Source: Arthrobacter silvisoli (GTDB lineage Bacteria; Actinomycetota; Actinomycetes; Actinomycetales; Micrococcaceae). Taken from it: a stretch of 64,000 bases of DNA. The stretch spans positions 1-64,000 of the forward strand of contig NZ_QRCU01000059.1 in the NCBI RefSeq assembly GCF_003369445.1, written 5' to 3'. Numbering within the stretch: position 1 is the stretch's first letter; every line of letters starts with the position of its first letter. Made by a program: the position numbers and the translations under genes. Positions 48,981 to 57,237 of this stretch are shown here, piece after piece. The notes beneath the pieces were generated by a model, which saw nothing but the letters and a program-made list of their open reading frames with translations, ran no database searches and was not told the origin of the DNA.

Positions 48981-49739
48981 ATGAACAACAAGGATCTGGT
49001 GCAGAGGGCCGGCAGCGAGCTATTCATTGACCGGGACACCAGCGCGATCGACCGCTGGTGGGCGGCCGACTACCGCCAGCACAGTGCCATGGCCGGTGAC
49101 GGTCCGGAGGCGCTGCGCGAACTTGTCAGGAATGTGCCCCCGGACTTCCGGTACGAGCCGGTCCGCATGTTCGCCGACGGCGATGTGGTCGCCATGCATG
49201 GCATCTACCACGGTTTCGGTCCGGTTCCGCTGGTCGCCTTTGATGTGTTCCGGGTCGCCGACGGAAAACTTGCCGAGCACTGGGACGCACTCCAGCCCGC
49301 CGTGGCCGAGACGGCCAGCGGCCGCAGCCAGGTGGACGGCCCGGTGGAGGTCACTGCGCCCGAACAGACCGAGGCAAGCCGCGCCGTCGTCCTGGGCTTC
49401 GTTGAGGCCGTGCTCAAAGGCGGGCAGGTCGAACGGATCGGCGAGTTCATCAGTCCAGAGCAGTACCACCAGCACAACCCGTCCGTGCCGGACGGGCTGG
49501 ACGGGCTCGCCGCGGCCCTCAAGGCCTGGGCTGAGCAGGGCATCACGGTGGAGTACGGAACGGTGCATCGTTCGGTGGCCGAAGGCGAGTTTGTCCTGAC
49601 CCAGTCCGAGGGGTTGCTGGGCGGCAAACCGACGGCGTTCTATGACCTTTTCCGGGTGGACGGCGGGAAGATCGTGGAGCACTGGGATGTCGTGGCCGGG
49701 ATTCCGGAGGTGCTGCCGCACGGTAACGGACTCTTCTAG
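48981..49739 (+). CDS. Duplicated SnoaL-like (NTF2-fold) protein
   Basis: A 252-aa protein with two NTF2-like domains. The first (about residues 1-118) has LFIDRDTSAIDRWWAADYRQHSAM and ends LAEHWDALQP. The second (about residues 130-248) has VLKGGQVERIGEFISPEQYHQHNPSVPDG (in part) and ends IVEHWDVV. Both keep the YxQHxP-like and EHWD motifs of the polyketide-cyclase-like SnoaL family, so the gene arose by internal duplication. Substrate unknown. GGGAGGA precedes the ATG. Confidence 0.85.
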   Translation: MNNKDLVQRAGSELFIDRDTSAIDRWWAADYRQHSAMAGDGPEALRELVRNVPPDFRYEPVRMFADGDVVAMHGIYHGFGPVPLVAFDVFRVADGKLAEHWDALQPAVAETASGRSQVDGPVEVTAPEQTEASRAVVLGFVEAVLKGGQVERIGEFISPEQYHQHNPSVPDGLDGLAAALKAWAEQGITVEYGTVHRSVAEGEFVLTQSEGLLGGKPTAFYDLFRVDGGKIVEHWDVVAGIPEVLPHGNGLF

Positions 49740-49882
49740 CCGGCCGTTCCGCCGGAATTACCTTAAGTTTTTTCCAATAATCCGGGTGTGGGTCATCCTC
49801 TGTTTCCCAAAATTCTGCTTCGATTGTCTTATATGGGGGGCTGACACTGGAGGCGCCGCCTCCTCATGGACCGAAGGCAACC
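49740..49882 (+). promoter_or_regulatory. A/T-rich promoter region of the phosphodiesterase gene
   Basis: An unusually A/T-rich stretch (about 49755-49840) contains TTATAT at about 49829-49834 as a possible -10. It is followed by the perfect 7+1+7 palindrome GGAGGCGCCGCCTCC (49849-49863) in the leader, close enough to the ATG to mask or expose the ribosome site. Confidence 0.45.
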
Positions 49883-50815
49883 ATGGAGTTCATAGAGGCC
49901 GAACATCCCCGGCCGGGACACGTCCTTCTGCACCTGAGCGATCCCCATCTGCTGGGCGGTCCGGAACCCTTATACGGAGCGGTTGACAGCGAAGCACGGC
50001 TGAGGCACGCCTTCTCCGAGATCCGTGCCTCGGGAATCCGACCCGACGCCGTGATTTTCACCGGCGACCTCGCGGATCAGGGCGAACCCCTGGCCTATGC
50101 CAAGCTCCGCGGAATCGTGGAGCCAGCCTGCCGGGACATGGGAGCCCGGGTCATCTGGGCCATGGGCAACCACGACGACCGCGCCAACTTCCGCGCGGGC
50201 CTCTTCGACCAGGACGCGAACGACGCTCCGGTGGATCACAGTTACTTCGTCAACGGCCTGCGTATCATCACGCTGGACACCACTGTGCCCGGTTTCCACC
50301 ACGGTGAGCTTAGCCTCCGGCAACTTGACTGGCTCGCCCGGGAACTGGCCACGCCGGCACCGGATGGCACGATCCTCGCCCTGCACCACCCGCCTGTGCC
50401 AAGCGTGCTGGACTTGGCGGTCCTGGTGGAGCTGCGCGGCCAAAGCGAGCTCGCCGCCGTCGTCCGCAATTCAGATGTCCGTACCATCCTGGGCGGGCAT
50501 CTCCACTATTCAAGCAGCGCCATGTTCGCCGGCATCCCGGTCTCGGTGGCCTCGGCCACTTGCTACACCCAGGACCTCAACGTCGCCCAAGGCGGCACGC
50601 GCGGCCGCGACGGGGCGCAGGGCTTCAACCTGGTTCATGTCTACGAGGACACGATTGTGCACTCCGTGGTCCCGCTCGGCAGTTCGCGCACGGTGGGTGA
50701 GTACGTCAGCCCCGGGGAAAGCCGACGGCGGCTGGCAGCGGCCGGAATCAGGATTCCGGAGCGCCGGCGTGCCAAAGTCCCTCACTTCTCCCAGGGCGCC
50801 TTGATGGGGAAGTAG
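49883..50815 (+). CDS. Calcineurin-like phosphodiesterase (CpdA/Icc-like)
   Basis: A 310-aa metallophosphoesterase. The five metal-binding blocks are in order: HLSDPHLL (Asp20, His22), [24 protein letters not shown] and LGGHLHYSS. This set is typical of the cyclic-nucleotide phosphodiesterase branch; actual specificity (cAMP or other) is inferred. No signal peptide. Its 3' end overlaps the convergent Stealth-family gene by 34 bases. Confidence 0.9.
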   Translation: MEFIEAEHPRPGHVLLHLSDPHLLGGPEPLYGAVDSEARLRHAFSEIRASGIRPDAVIFTGDLADQGEPLAYAKLRGIVEPACRDMGARVIWAMGNHDDRANFRAGLFDQDANDAPVDHSYFVNGLRIITLDTTVPGFHHGELSLRQLDWLARELATPAPDGTILALHHPPVPSVLDLAVLVELRGQSELAAVVRNSDVRTILGGHLHYSSSAMFAGIPVSVASATCYTQDLNVAQGGTRGRDGAQGFNLVHVYEDTIVHSVVPLGSSRTVGEYVSPGESRRRLAAAGIRIPERRRAKVPHFSQGALMGK

Positions 50816-52365
50816 TCCTCCAGGAAGCCCGTCACCAGCTTGGCCCGTTTCTCCGCGGCCACCTCCGGGAAACTGCCGTCATTGAGGCAGAAGAAGTCCA
50901 TGTTCCGCTTGGCGAGCAGCGTGGGCAGGTAATGGAGCCCGGACCACATAGTGGTGTCCACGTACTTGACCTTGGCCGCAGTCTGGGTCACCGCGCGCCC
51001 GGTGAGGAGCGAGTAGTAGTGGTAAAAGGAGTTGGTCACCGAGATGTTGTCCGCGGCACGGAAAGTGCTTGCGGCGGTCTTGGCGAATTCGGCGGGGAAC
51101 TCCTGCTCCATCCGGGCTGCGACGCTGCGCCGCAGCGGTGCCGCAGCGTGCTCCAGGTGGCGGGTGGTCACCCTGCCGAAGCGCTCCCACAGCAGCTTCC
51201 GGTTCACGCGGGCCGCGTTCTCGAATCCGCTGCGTTCGGCATCGTTTTCGCCCAGGCCGATCCGCGTTTCGGCCTCGATGAACTTCGTGATTCCTCCTGG
51301 GGTGAAGAACATGTCAGGGCCTACGGGCCTGCCGAAGAACATGTCGTCGTTGGAGTACAGGAAATGCTCAGAGAGGCCCTCGATGTGGTGCAACTGGCAT
51401 TCCACGGCCTGGGAGTTGTACGTGGGCAGCACCGAGGGATCGCTGAAGAACTCCACGCTGCGCACTACCTTCACACGGGGATGCTCCGCGAGCCACTCGG
51501 GGACCGGGGAATCGGTGGCAATGAAGATCCGCCGGACCCACGGCGCGTACATGTAGACCGAGCGCAGAGCGTACTTGAGCTCGTTGATCTGCCGGAAACG
51601 GGCCTCATGCGCGTCCCCTTCACCCAGCACGGCACCCTTCATTCGGGCGCGGCGGGCCGCCACGTATTCGGGGTCGTTGCCGTCCACCCAGGAAAAGACG
51701 ATGTCGACGTCGAAGTCGATGTCCGATGCATGGTCCGCGAACATGTTCTCGATGGTCGGCCAGCTCAGTCCGTGCCGCTCAACGGTGCCCCGTACGGCGT
51801 CCTGGCGCAGCATGGTGCGGCGGGTCAGCGAGTTTTCCACCGGGAGGATGAGCTGCTCGCCGTCGAACTCCCAGAGTTCCAGCTGGACCCCGAACGATGG
51901 TCCGTAACTCAGTCCGCCCTCGGGCACCACCCGCGGCCGGAAGAGCCGGAAGATCCGGGCCTTGCGGTTCGTCGAGAGCTCGCCGTCGGCCACCAGCAGC
52001 GTGGACTTCTTGCGGGCATCAACCGCCATGGCATAGAACGGTTCGTTCCGGCAGGCCGCCGCCAGTGCAGCACGCAGCTTCTTGCGCACCCGCCAGTCGA
52101 CGGCGATCACAGGCCGGTGGTCATTGCCTCGGACCAGGATGAAATCCAAGCCCGCGGAATCCAACACCGCACGGATAAACAGGAGATCTTCCACCATGGC
52201 TTGCTGCGGCGTCCGGTCATGGTTCAGCAGGGCGTACCGCCCTCGGTGGCGGACGACGTCGGGCCGGTTCTTCAGGCGCGCAACGAGCGCCGGGGACGTG
52301 GGCTCGGGAACAACAGCCTCGTCCTCCGCGGCGGGACTACCGAAATAGCTGACGTGCTGGTTCAT
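50782..52365 (-). CDS. Stealth-family exopolysaccharide phosphotransferase
   Basis: A 527-aa enzyme of the Stealth group, which transfers sugar-1-phosphates onto glycans and is related to the human GlcNAc-1-phosphotransferase. The four conserved regions can be located: CR1 [14 protein letters not shown] (about residue 208), CR2 with [18 protein letters not shown] (about residue 258), CR3 [19 protein letters not shown] (about residue 320), and CR4 near the C terminus. The N-terminal 190 residues form an accessory domain. It starts at ATG 52365; the frame is open upstream. Only the phosphatase gene is nearby, so no full capsule locus is visible. Confidence 0.9.
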   Translation of the reverse strand: MNQHVSYFGSPAAEDEAVVPEPTSPALVARLKNRPDVVRHRGRYALLNHDRTPQQAMVEDLLFIRAVLDSAGLDFILVRGNDHRPVIAVDWRVRKKLRAALAAACRNEPFYAMAVDARKKSTLLVADGELSTNRKARIFRLFRPRVVPEGGLSYGPSFGVQLELWEFDGEQLILPVENSLTRRTMLRQDAVRGTVERHGLSWPTIENMFADHASDIDFDVDIVFSWVDGNDPEYVAARRARMKGAVLGEGDAHEARFRQINELKYALRSVYMYAPWVRRIFIATDSPVPEWLAEHPRVKVVRSVEFFSDPSVLPTYNSQAVECQLHHIEGLSEHFLYSNDDMFFGRPVGPDMFFTPGGITKFIEAETRIGLGENDAERSGFENAARVNRKLLWERFGRVTTRHLEHAAAPLRRSVAARMEQEFPAEFAKTAASTFRAADNISVTNSFYHYYSLLTGRAVTQTAAKVKYVDTTMWSGLHYLPTLLAKRNMDFFCLNDGSFPEVAAEKRAKLVTGFLEDYFPIKAPWEK

Positions 52366-52421
52366 TTCTGTAATGGAGTACTCCGAGCTTTTGGTTGATG
52401 GGAAATCGGGAGGGCCCGGAC

Positions 52422-53351
52422 TCAGCCGGCGTGCTCCTGGCGCCACCTGCGCAGGAAGGCTCCGCCGGCGTCGTCGTGGATGACGTCATCGCCAAGGCCG
52501 AGGTCCACTGCGGTCAGGATACTGTACGGTTTGGCGGGGACGCCGTCCGCGGGGCGGACGTCCAAGTGCTGGACCTCGTGGTCGTTGTGGTGGAGCCAGT
52601 CAGCCATGGCGTAGTCGGTGCGGGAATCGCCCACGGTGCGCCACGCCTGCGGGGTGATGCCCTGGGCTGCCAGCAGTTCCACGGCCCGGCTGGCGCCCAG
52701 GTCCTTGCCGAGGCGCACGGATTCGATGTCCGTGGAGATGATGGTGGGATCCAGGCGGTAGTCCCCGGTGTCGTCTGACTGCGGCGAGTGGTGGTCCAGG
52801 ATCGCGGCGGAGAGGCCATGCCGGCCCAGGAGTTCCAGGGCGTCGGCGTCGAACAGCTTCTGCTCGGCCAAGTAGTCCTCGCTGGGGACGTCCACGTGCT
52901 GTTCCACGGACACCATGGCCCTCTTCGTCTCGTCGAAGAACATGTGGGCCGAGTAGTCCTCGGCCACCATGCGGCGGATGTCATCCCCGTAGGCCTTCGG
53001 CACCGCGAGCTCGTGGTCGACGTGCACGGGGCCGGCGCCCGCGGACGTGTAGCTGAACCACACGGCGCCCTTTTCGCAGATCGCGTGGACCACGGTGTCG
53101 GCGGGCATCCCGGCGGCGATCATCGGCTCCATGACCTGCTCGCGGATGAAGGCATCGGAACGGCCGGTGTTGAAGATGATAGGGATTCCTGCCGCGGCCA
53201 GCGCCACCAGATCGGCGATGATGCCCGGCTTCACTTCACGGGTGACCGGGCTTGCCACCGGGCCGTCGACGTCGAGAAGCAGCGCGAGGGCCGGGGTTGC
53301 CGGGTGGGTGGTGCCGGAGCTGTGTCCAGTGCCGGTGTGGGGAACAGTCAT
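52422..53351 (-). CDS. HAD-superfamily hydrolase
   Basis: A 309-aa Mg-dependent phosphatase-like protein. Motif I is LLLDVDGPV (nucleophile Asp in DVDG, about residue 27), motif II is IFNTGRSD (about residue 60), and motif IV is TVGDSRTDYAMADWL (about residue 243). A C2-type cap lies between. The sugar-phosphate phosphatase class is likely; the substrate is unknown. It is the upstream neighbour of the Stealth gene in the same direction (57 bases apart). CAAAAT six bases before the ATG indicates leaderless expression. Confidence 0.85.
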   Translation of the reverse strand: MTVPHTGTGHSSGTTHPATPALALLLDVDGPVASPVTREVKPGIIADLVALAAAGIPIIFNTGRSDAFIREQVMEPMIAAGMPADTVVHAICEKGAVWFSYTSAGAGPVHVDHELAVPKAYGDDIRRMVAEDYSAHMFFDETKRAMVSVEQHVDVPSEDYLAEQKLFDADALELLGRHGLSAAILDHHSPQSDDTGDYRLDPTIISTDIESVRLGKDLGASRAVELLAAQGITPQAWRTVGDSRTDYAMADWLHHNDHEVQHLDVRPADGVPAKPYSILTAVDLGLGDDVIHDDAGGAFLRRWRQEHAG

Positions 53352-53357
53352 AGCTCT

Positions 53358-53363
53358 ATTTTG
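53358..53363 (-). promoter_or_regulatory. Leaderless -10 element CAAAAT
   Basis: CAAAAT on the minus strand ends six bases before the ATG at 53351. Confidence 0.55.
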
Positions 53364-53479
53364 TCGCAGCCGCCGCCCGGATGCTGCGGTGTGACGGGAC
53401 AGCGGCGGCGATGGTCACCGTTTGGCCACAAAGCGGCAGGCACGGGGACGCGAAAGTTTCATTGGCCGCCGTCGTTATT

Positions 53480-53485
53480 TAGGCT
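53480..53485 (+). promoter_or_regulatory. Leaderless -10 element TAGGCT
   Basis: TAGGCT ends six bases before the GTG at 53492. Confidence 0.6.
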
Positions 53486-53491
53486 TGCAAC

Positions 53492-53791
53492 GTGATCTTC
53501 AAAGCCGTGGGCGAGGGACGCCCGTACCCCGACCATGGTTTTTCGACGCCCAAGGACTGGGCCTCGCTGCCCCCTCGCCCCGTGCGGCTCGACGAGCTCG
53601 TCACCACCAAACGCACGCTGGATCTCGAGGCCCTGCTGGCTGAAGACTCGACCTTCTTCGGCGACCTGTTCCCGCACGTCGTGCAGTACCAGGGGGTCAT
53701 GTATCTCGAGGACGGGCTCCACCGGGCCGTCCGCACGGCCCTGCACCAGCGCACCGCAATCCACGCCCGGGTACTGGTCATAGATGGCTAG
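53492..53791 (+). CDS. ParB-like-fold small protein
   Basis: A 99-aa protein starting at GTG 53492. The second half, LDELVTTKRTLDLEALLAED and MYLEDGLHRAVRTALHQRTAIHARVLVID (in pieces), resembles the ParB/sulfiredoxin-like module, with DGLHR in place of the DGHHR motif. The first half is shorter than in ParB proteins. It overlaps the next gene by eight bases. Automated annotations may call such proteins antitoxins, but no toxin gene is adjacent. The function is not known. Confidence 0.65.
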   Translation: MIFKAVGEGRPYPDHGFSTPKDWASLPPRPVRLDELVTTKRTLDLEALLAEDSTFFGDLFPHVVQYQGVMYLEDGLHRAVRTALHQRTAIHARVLVIDG

Positions 53792-54449
53792 GAAGCCAAA
53801 GGACCTCACCCGCCTGCACGGCCACCACGTGGTCACCGGTTCTGAGCTGCGCGCCACCTTCTCCGAAGAGCCGGACCCCGGGCATCCCGGACGCTTCCGC
53901 CGCCGGCTGTTCCACGGGGTCATCCTCACCGTGCTGCTCGGGCTGATCATTGCCGGCATCGTCGGCGCCTGGGCGGTGATGAGCGGGGTGGTGAAGTTCC
54001 CCGATGCCGTCGCCAGCAAGACCCCGCAGGCCACGTGCCCCACCACGAGCTACCACTACCTCCCGAACAGCAAAGTGACCGTCCACGTCTACAACGCCAC
54101 CGGCCGCACCGGCCTGGCCAAGAGCATCGCGGACCAGTTGAAGGCCCGCGGGTACAAGGTGGGCAAGGTGGACAACGCGCAGACCCGCTACAGCGGTTCC
54201 GCCCAGGTCATCTCGGGGTCCGCCGGCCAGGCCGCGGCGTTCAACATCCAGCGCAACGTCGCAGGAACGGATTACTACCGGGACGACCGCTCGGACGCGT
54301 CCGTGGACCTGGTGCTTGCTCCCGGGTTCAAGGAACTCGTGAAGCCGGGCCTGGTGGACCAGACGCCGGGGAAACTCAGCTGCCCGAGGGAGACCCGCCG
54401 GGTCGCCGACGACGCCGTGCAGCCGGTGCCGCCGTCCGCGGCACGCTAG
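53784..54449 (+). CDS. LytR C-terminal-domain membrane protein
   Basis: A 221-aa protein: a cytosolic basic N terminus (about 45 residues), one membrane helix at about residues 43-68 (LFHGVILTVLLGLIIAGIVGAW), then an extracytoplasmic LytR_C domain (VTVHVYNATGRTGLAKSIADQLKARGYKVGKV in pieces, about residue 97). LytR_C domains attach to LCP cell-wall-glycopolymer enzymes, but here the catalytic LCP domain is missing. It overlaps the preceding ParB-like gene by eight bases, so the two form one unit. Confidence 0.85.
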   Translation: MARKPKDLTRLHGHHVVTGSELRATFSEEPDPGHPGRFRRRLFHGVILTVLLGLIIAGIVGAWAVMSGVVKFPDAVASKTPQATCPTTSYHYLPNSKVTVHVYNATGRTGLAKSIADQLKARGYKVGKVDNAQTRYSGSAQVISGSAGQAAAFNIQRNVAGTDYYRDDRSDASVDLVLAPGFKELVKPGLVDQTPGKLSCPRETRRVADDAVQPVPPSAAR

Positions 54450-54451
54450 GG

Positions 54452-54485
54452 GCTACTTCAGGCGCAGCGCTACTTCAGGCGCAGC
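54452..54485. repeat. 17-bp tandem duplication at the end of the TetR gene
   Basis: GCTACTTCAGGCGCAGC occurs at 54452-54468 and again at 54469-54485. The second copy carries the TetR stop codon (54470-54472 on the minus strand); the first lies outside the gene. Confidence 0.8.
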
Positions 54486-55123
54486 GGCGTGCCGTCGTCG
54501 TCGAAGCGGGCGCCCGCGCCGAGCTGGATGAACCGGACGGTCTGCCCGAGCCGGTCCTCAAAGGTGTGCCCGCCGTCGCCGGTGGCGCTGCCGGGCTGTG
54601 TGCCCGAGCGTGCCGCGCTGGAGGAGAGCGTGCCATGGATGAGCCGGGCGAGCTGCGGAACGTCGGCTTCGGGCAGGTAACCGGCTGCGACGCCGTCGCG
54701 CAGGATGTCCTCGAGCAGCAGGTTCAGCTCGCTGACGTGGTCGGCGAGCTTGGCGAACGAGCCGGGGGAGAGCACGGCGGCCATGGCCGGGCCGGGCGGC
54801 AGGTGCCGGCGGCTGAGGTCTTCCACCTGGGCGCGGACGTAGAGCGCGAGCCGGTCCACGGGATTGTCCAGCTCCGCGAGCGACGAGCGCAGGTCCCCGA
54901 GGAAGCGCTCGGTCTCGTCCAGGGCGTACGCGATCAGGAGCTGCTCCATGTCGGCGTAGTAGTTGTAGACGGCGGTGCGCCCCACCCCGGCATGCCGGGC
55001 GACGTCGGTCATGGTCAGCCCGGGCAGGCCGTGCGTGAAGAGGAGTTCCCCGAAGGCCGTCAGGATCCGGCGTTGGGTCTCGGCGCGCTGTGCCGCGTTG
55101 CTTGCGGCGGTGATCCTGGGCAT
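54470..55123 (-). CDS. TetR-family regulator
   Basis: A 217-aa repressor. The TetR DNA-binding domain is at about residues 15-62 (RRILTAFGELLFTHGLPGLTMTDVARHAGVGRTAVYNYYADMEQLL in pieces). A ligand domain of variable helices follows. The leaderless -10 TAAAGT and the dyad ACAG(GGAT)CTGT at 55135-55146 stand directly ahead, consistent with autoregulation. The target could be the upstream DsbA-like gene, but this is not shown. Confidence 0.9.
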   Translation of the reverse strand: MPRITAASNAAQRAETQRRILTAFGELLFTHGLPGLTMTDVARHAGVGRTAVYNYYADMEQLLIAYALDETERFLGDLRSSLAELDNPVDRLALYVRAQVEDLSRRHLPPGPAMAAVLSPGSFAKLADHVSELNLLLEDILRDGVAAGYLPEADVPQLARLIHGTLSSSAARSGTQPGSATGDGGHTFEDRLGQTVRFIQLGAGARFDDDGTPLRLK

Positions 55124-55129
55124 AGAGAC

Positions 55130-55146
55130 ACTTTACAGGGATCTGT
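55130..55146 (-). promoter_or_regulatory. Leaderless -10 TAAAGT and adjoining dyad of the TetR gene
   Basis: TAAAGT (55130-55135, minus strand) ends six bases before the ATG at 55123. Directly behind it, ACAGGGATCTGT (55135-55146) has arms ACAG/CTGT and is a candidate TetR operator. Confidence 0.55.
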
Positions 55147-55184
55147 CAGCAAACTTCCGCTTTTCTCCCGTGCCGGGAGCGCGG

Positions 55185-55237
55185 ACGTACAGTTGGGGCC
55201 CGAAACCGCCAGCGGATTTGGGGCCCCAAGTCTACGT
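55185..55237. repeat. 17-bp imperfect inverted repeat between DsbA and TetR genes
   Basis: Arms at 55185-55201 (acgtacagttggggccc) and 55221-55237 match in 15 of 17 positions, with a 19-base centre. It follows the DsbA-like stop and precedes the TetR promoter. It could be the DsbA terminator or a second operator; there is no T-run. Confidence 0.65.
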
Positions 55238-55253
55238 TCGCGCCCGCAGGAGG

Positions 55254-55952
55254 CTAGATGGCGCAGCCGTCCGGGCCGCAGGCCTCGGCGTCGGAGCTGC
55301 CGACGGCGACCAACGGGTTCGCTTCCTGCCACGCCTGGTTCAGTGCCTGGGTGAAGACCTCGGCCGGCTGGGCGCCGGAGAGGCCGTACTTGCGGTCGAT
55401 CACGAAGAACGGCACGCCCGTCACGCCGATGGCCTGGGCCTCGGCGATGTCGCGGCGGACGTCCTCGGCGTACTTGTCGCCCTCGAAGAGTTCGGCGATT
55501 TCACTGGCAGGCAGGCCCAGTTCCGAGCCGAGGTCGGTGAGGTAGCCCTGGTTGCCGATGTCCTTGCCGTGCTCGAAGTGGTCGCTGAGCAGGCGTTCCT
55601 TGGCGGCGTCCTGCTTTCCGTGCGCGGCGGCGAGGTGGATGAGGCGGTGGGCGGTGAAGCTGTTGGCCACCACGACCGCGTCGAACCGGTAGTTCAAGCC
55701 TTCTTCCTTGGCCTGTTCTGCCACGTGCCCGAACATCCGGCTGACCTGCTCCGGGGCCATGCCCTTGCGCTTGCTGAGGTAGTCCAGTTCAGTGCCGTCG
55801 TAGTGCTCCGGGATGCTGGGGTCCAGCTGGTAGCTGCGCCACTGCACCTCCACGGAATCACGGTGCGGGAACGCGGCGAGGGCGGACTCAAAGCGGCGCT
55901 TGCCGATGTAGCACCACGGGCACGCGACATCGGACCAGATCTCAATCTTCAT
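55254..55952 (-). CDS. DsbA-family FrnE-like dithiol oxidoreductase
   Basis: A 232-aa thioredoxin-fold protein with CPWC at residues 11-14 (SDVACPWCYIG) and the FrnE-type GVPFFVIDRKYGLSGAQPAE block near residue 182. No signal peptide, so it is cytosolic, as FrnE proteins are. The C terminus has an extra CGPDGC pair at the very end. Members are often stress-linked disulfide isomerases. The frame is open upstream to 56027; I start at ATG 55952, where the family begins (MKIEIWSDVACPWC). Confidence 0.9.
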   Translation of the reverse strand: MKIEIWSDVACPWCYIGKRRFESALAAFPHRDSVEVQWRSYQLDPSIPEHYDGTELDYLSKRKGMAPEQVSRMFGHVAEQAKEEGLNYRFDAVVVANSFTAHRLIHLAAAHGKQDAAKERLLSDHFEHGKDIGNQGYLTDLGSELGLPASEIAELFEGDKYAEDVRRDIAEAQAIGVTGVPFFVIDRKYGLSGAQPAEVFTQALNQAWQEANPLVAVGSSDAEACGPDGCAI

Positions 55953-56123
55953 GAAGGCGGTAACCGCCGCGGCCGGCACGGCATTCCGACATGTGCAGTC
56001 GCGTTGCTCACACAGCGCTCCGCTCACGCACGCTGAATGGCCCAGCGCGGCCTGTTGGCACCGCGACCGGGAGGGGATAGCGTCTCAGCCAAGAGGTGCC
56101 CACCCAATGAAGGAGGCCCGGCC

Positions 56124-57140
56124 GTGACGATTGTCGACAACGCCGTCTACGTTGATGGCCGCCGGACAGCGGATCCGGAAGGACTCGACGAGACCTACTT
56201 CCTGCTGCGCCAGCGCGAAGGCATGGCGTGGATCGGCCTGTACCGGCCGGACGCCGAGGAGCTCCGTTCGGTGGCCGGCGAATTCGGCCTCAGCGCGCTC
56301 GCCGTCGAAGACGCCCTCACCGGCCATCAGCGGGCGAAACTGGACTATTACAGCGAGATCCTTTTCGTGGTGCTGCGTCCCGCCCGCTACCTCGACGCCG
56401 AAGAGAAGGTGGACTTCGGTGAGATCCATATCTGCATCGGCCCGGACTTCGTGATCACGGTGCGCCATGCGGAATCGCCGGACCTCCACAAAGTGCGCCA
56501 GCGCATGGAATCACAGCCGGAGTTCCTCGCGCTTGGCCCCGATGCCGTGCTGTACGCCATCCTGGACCAGGTGGTGGATGAGTACGAACCCGTGGCGGCG
56601 GGGCTGGAAAACGATATCGACGAAATCGAGGACGGCCTTTTCGGCGGCGACCCCGAAGTGTCCCGGCGGATCTACGAGCTGTCCCGCCAGGTCATCATGT
56701 TCCAACGCGCCACGGGGCCGCTCACGGGAATCCTGCAGACCCTCGCCGCGGGCACCCCGGACCATTCCCTCGCCCCGGAACTCGTGGATCCGCTCCGGGA
56801 CGTCCTGGACCACGCCCTGCGCCTGGCCGAACGGATCAACTCCTTCCGCGCCCTGCTGCAGAACGCCCTCATGGTCAGCGCCACCGTGGTGGCCCAGCGC
56901 CAGAACGACGAGATGCGACGCCTCACCGAATCGAGCTTCGCCCAGAACGAGCAGGTCAAGCGCATCTCGTCCTGGGCGGCGATCCTCTTCGCACCGACCC
57001 TGGTTGGCACCATCTACGGCATGAACTTCCGCGTCATGCCCGAGCTCGACTGGCTTTGGGGCTACCCCATGGCGTTGGGCCTGATGGTCGGCATGGGCCT
57101 GGTGCTGTATTGGACGTTCAAGCACAACAAGTGGATCTAA
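56124..57140 (+). CDS. corA: CorA-family magnesium/cobalt transporter
   Basis: A 338-aa inner-membrane channel protein forming a pentameric metal channel. The soluble N-terminal domain ends in a long coiled stalk (about residues 170-280). Two C-terminal helices flank the conserved YGMNF motif (about residue 298), and the C terminus is basic (KHNKW). The start at GTG 56124 has AAGGAGG seven bases upstream; the frame opens earlier, to 56037, but without a ribosome site. It is single, divergent from the DsbA gene. Confidence 0.93.
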   Translation: MTIVDNAVYVDGRRTADPEGLDETYFLLRQREGMAWIGLYRPDAEELRSVAGEFGLSALAVEDALTGHQRAKLDYYSEILFVVLRPARYLDAEEKVDFGEIHICIGPDFVITVRHAESPDLHKVRQRMESQPEFLALGPDAVLYAILDQVVDEYEPVAAGLENDIDEIEDGLFGGDPEVSRRIYELSRQVIMFQRATGPLTGILQTLAAGTPDHSLAPELVDPLRDVLDHALRLAERINSFRALLQNALMVSATVVAQRQNDEMRRLTESSFAQNEQVKRISSWAAILFAPTLVGTIYGMNFRVMPELDWLWGYPMALGLMVGMGLVLYWTFKHNKWI

Positions 57141-57237
57141 GCCACCCCTACGCGCCGGGTGCCGTGCTCAAAGGGCAGGAGCGGGGCGGACTTCCGGCGG
57201 ATCTACTCCTCTTGGTCGGCCGTGGCTCCGGAGCCCG

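Noticed and set aside
53492..53791. Calling the 99-aa protein a VapB-type antitoxin
   Set aside because: No toxin-like gene is adjacent; the coupled gene is a LytR_C membrane protein, and the visible motif is ParB-like.
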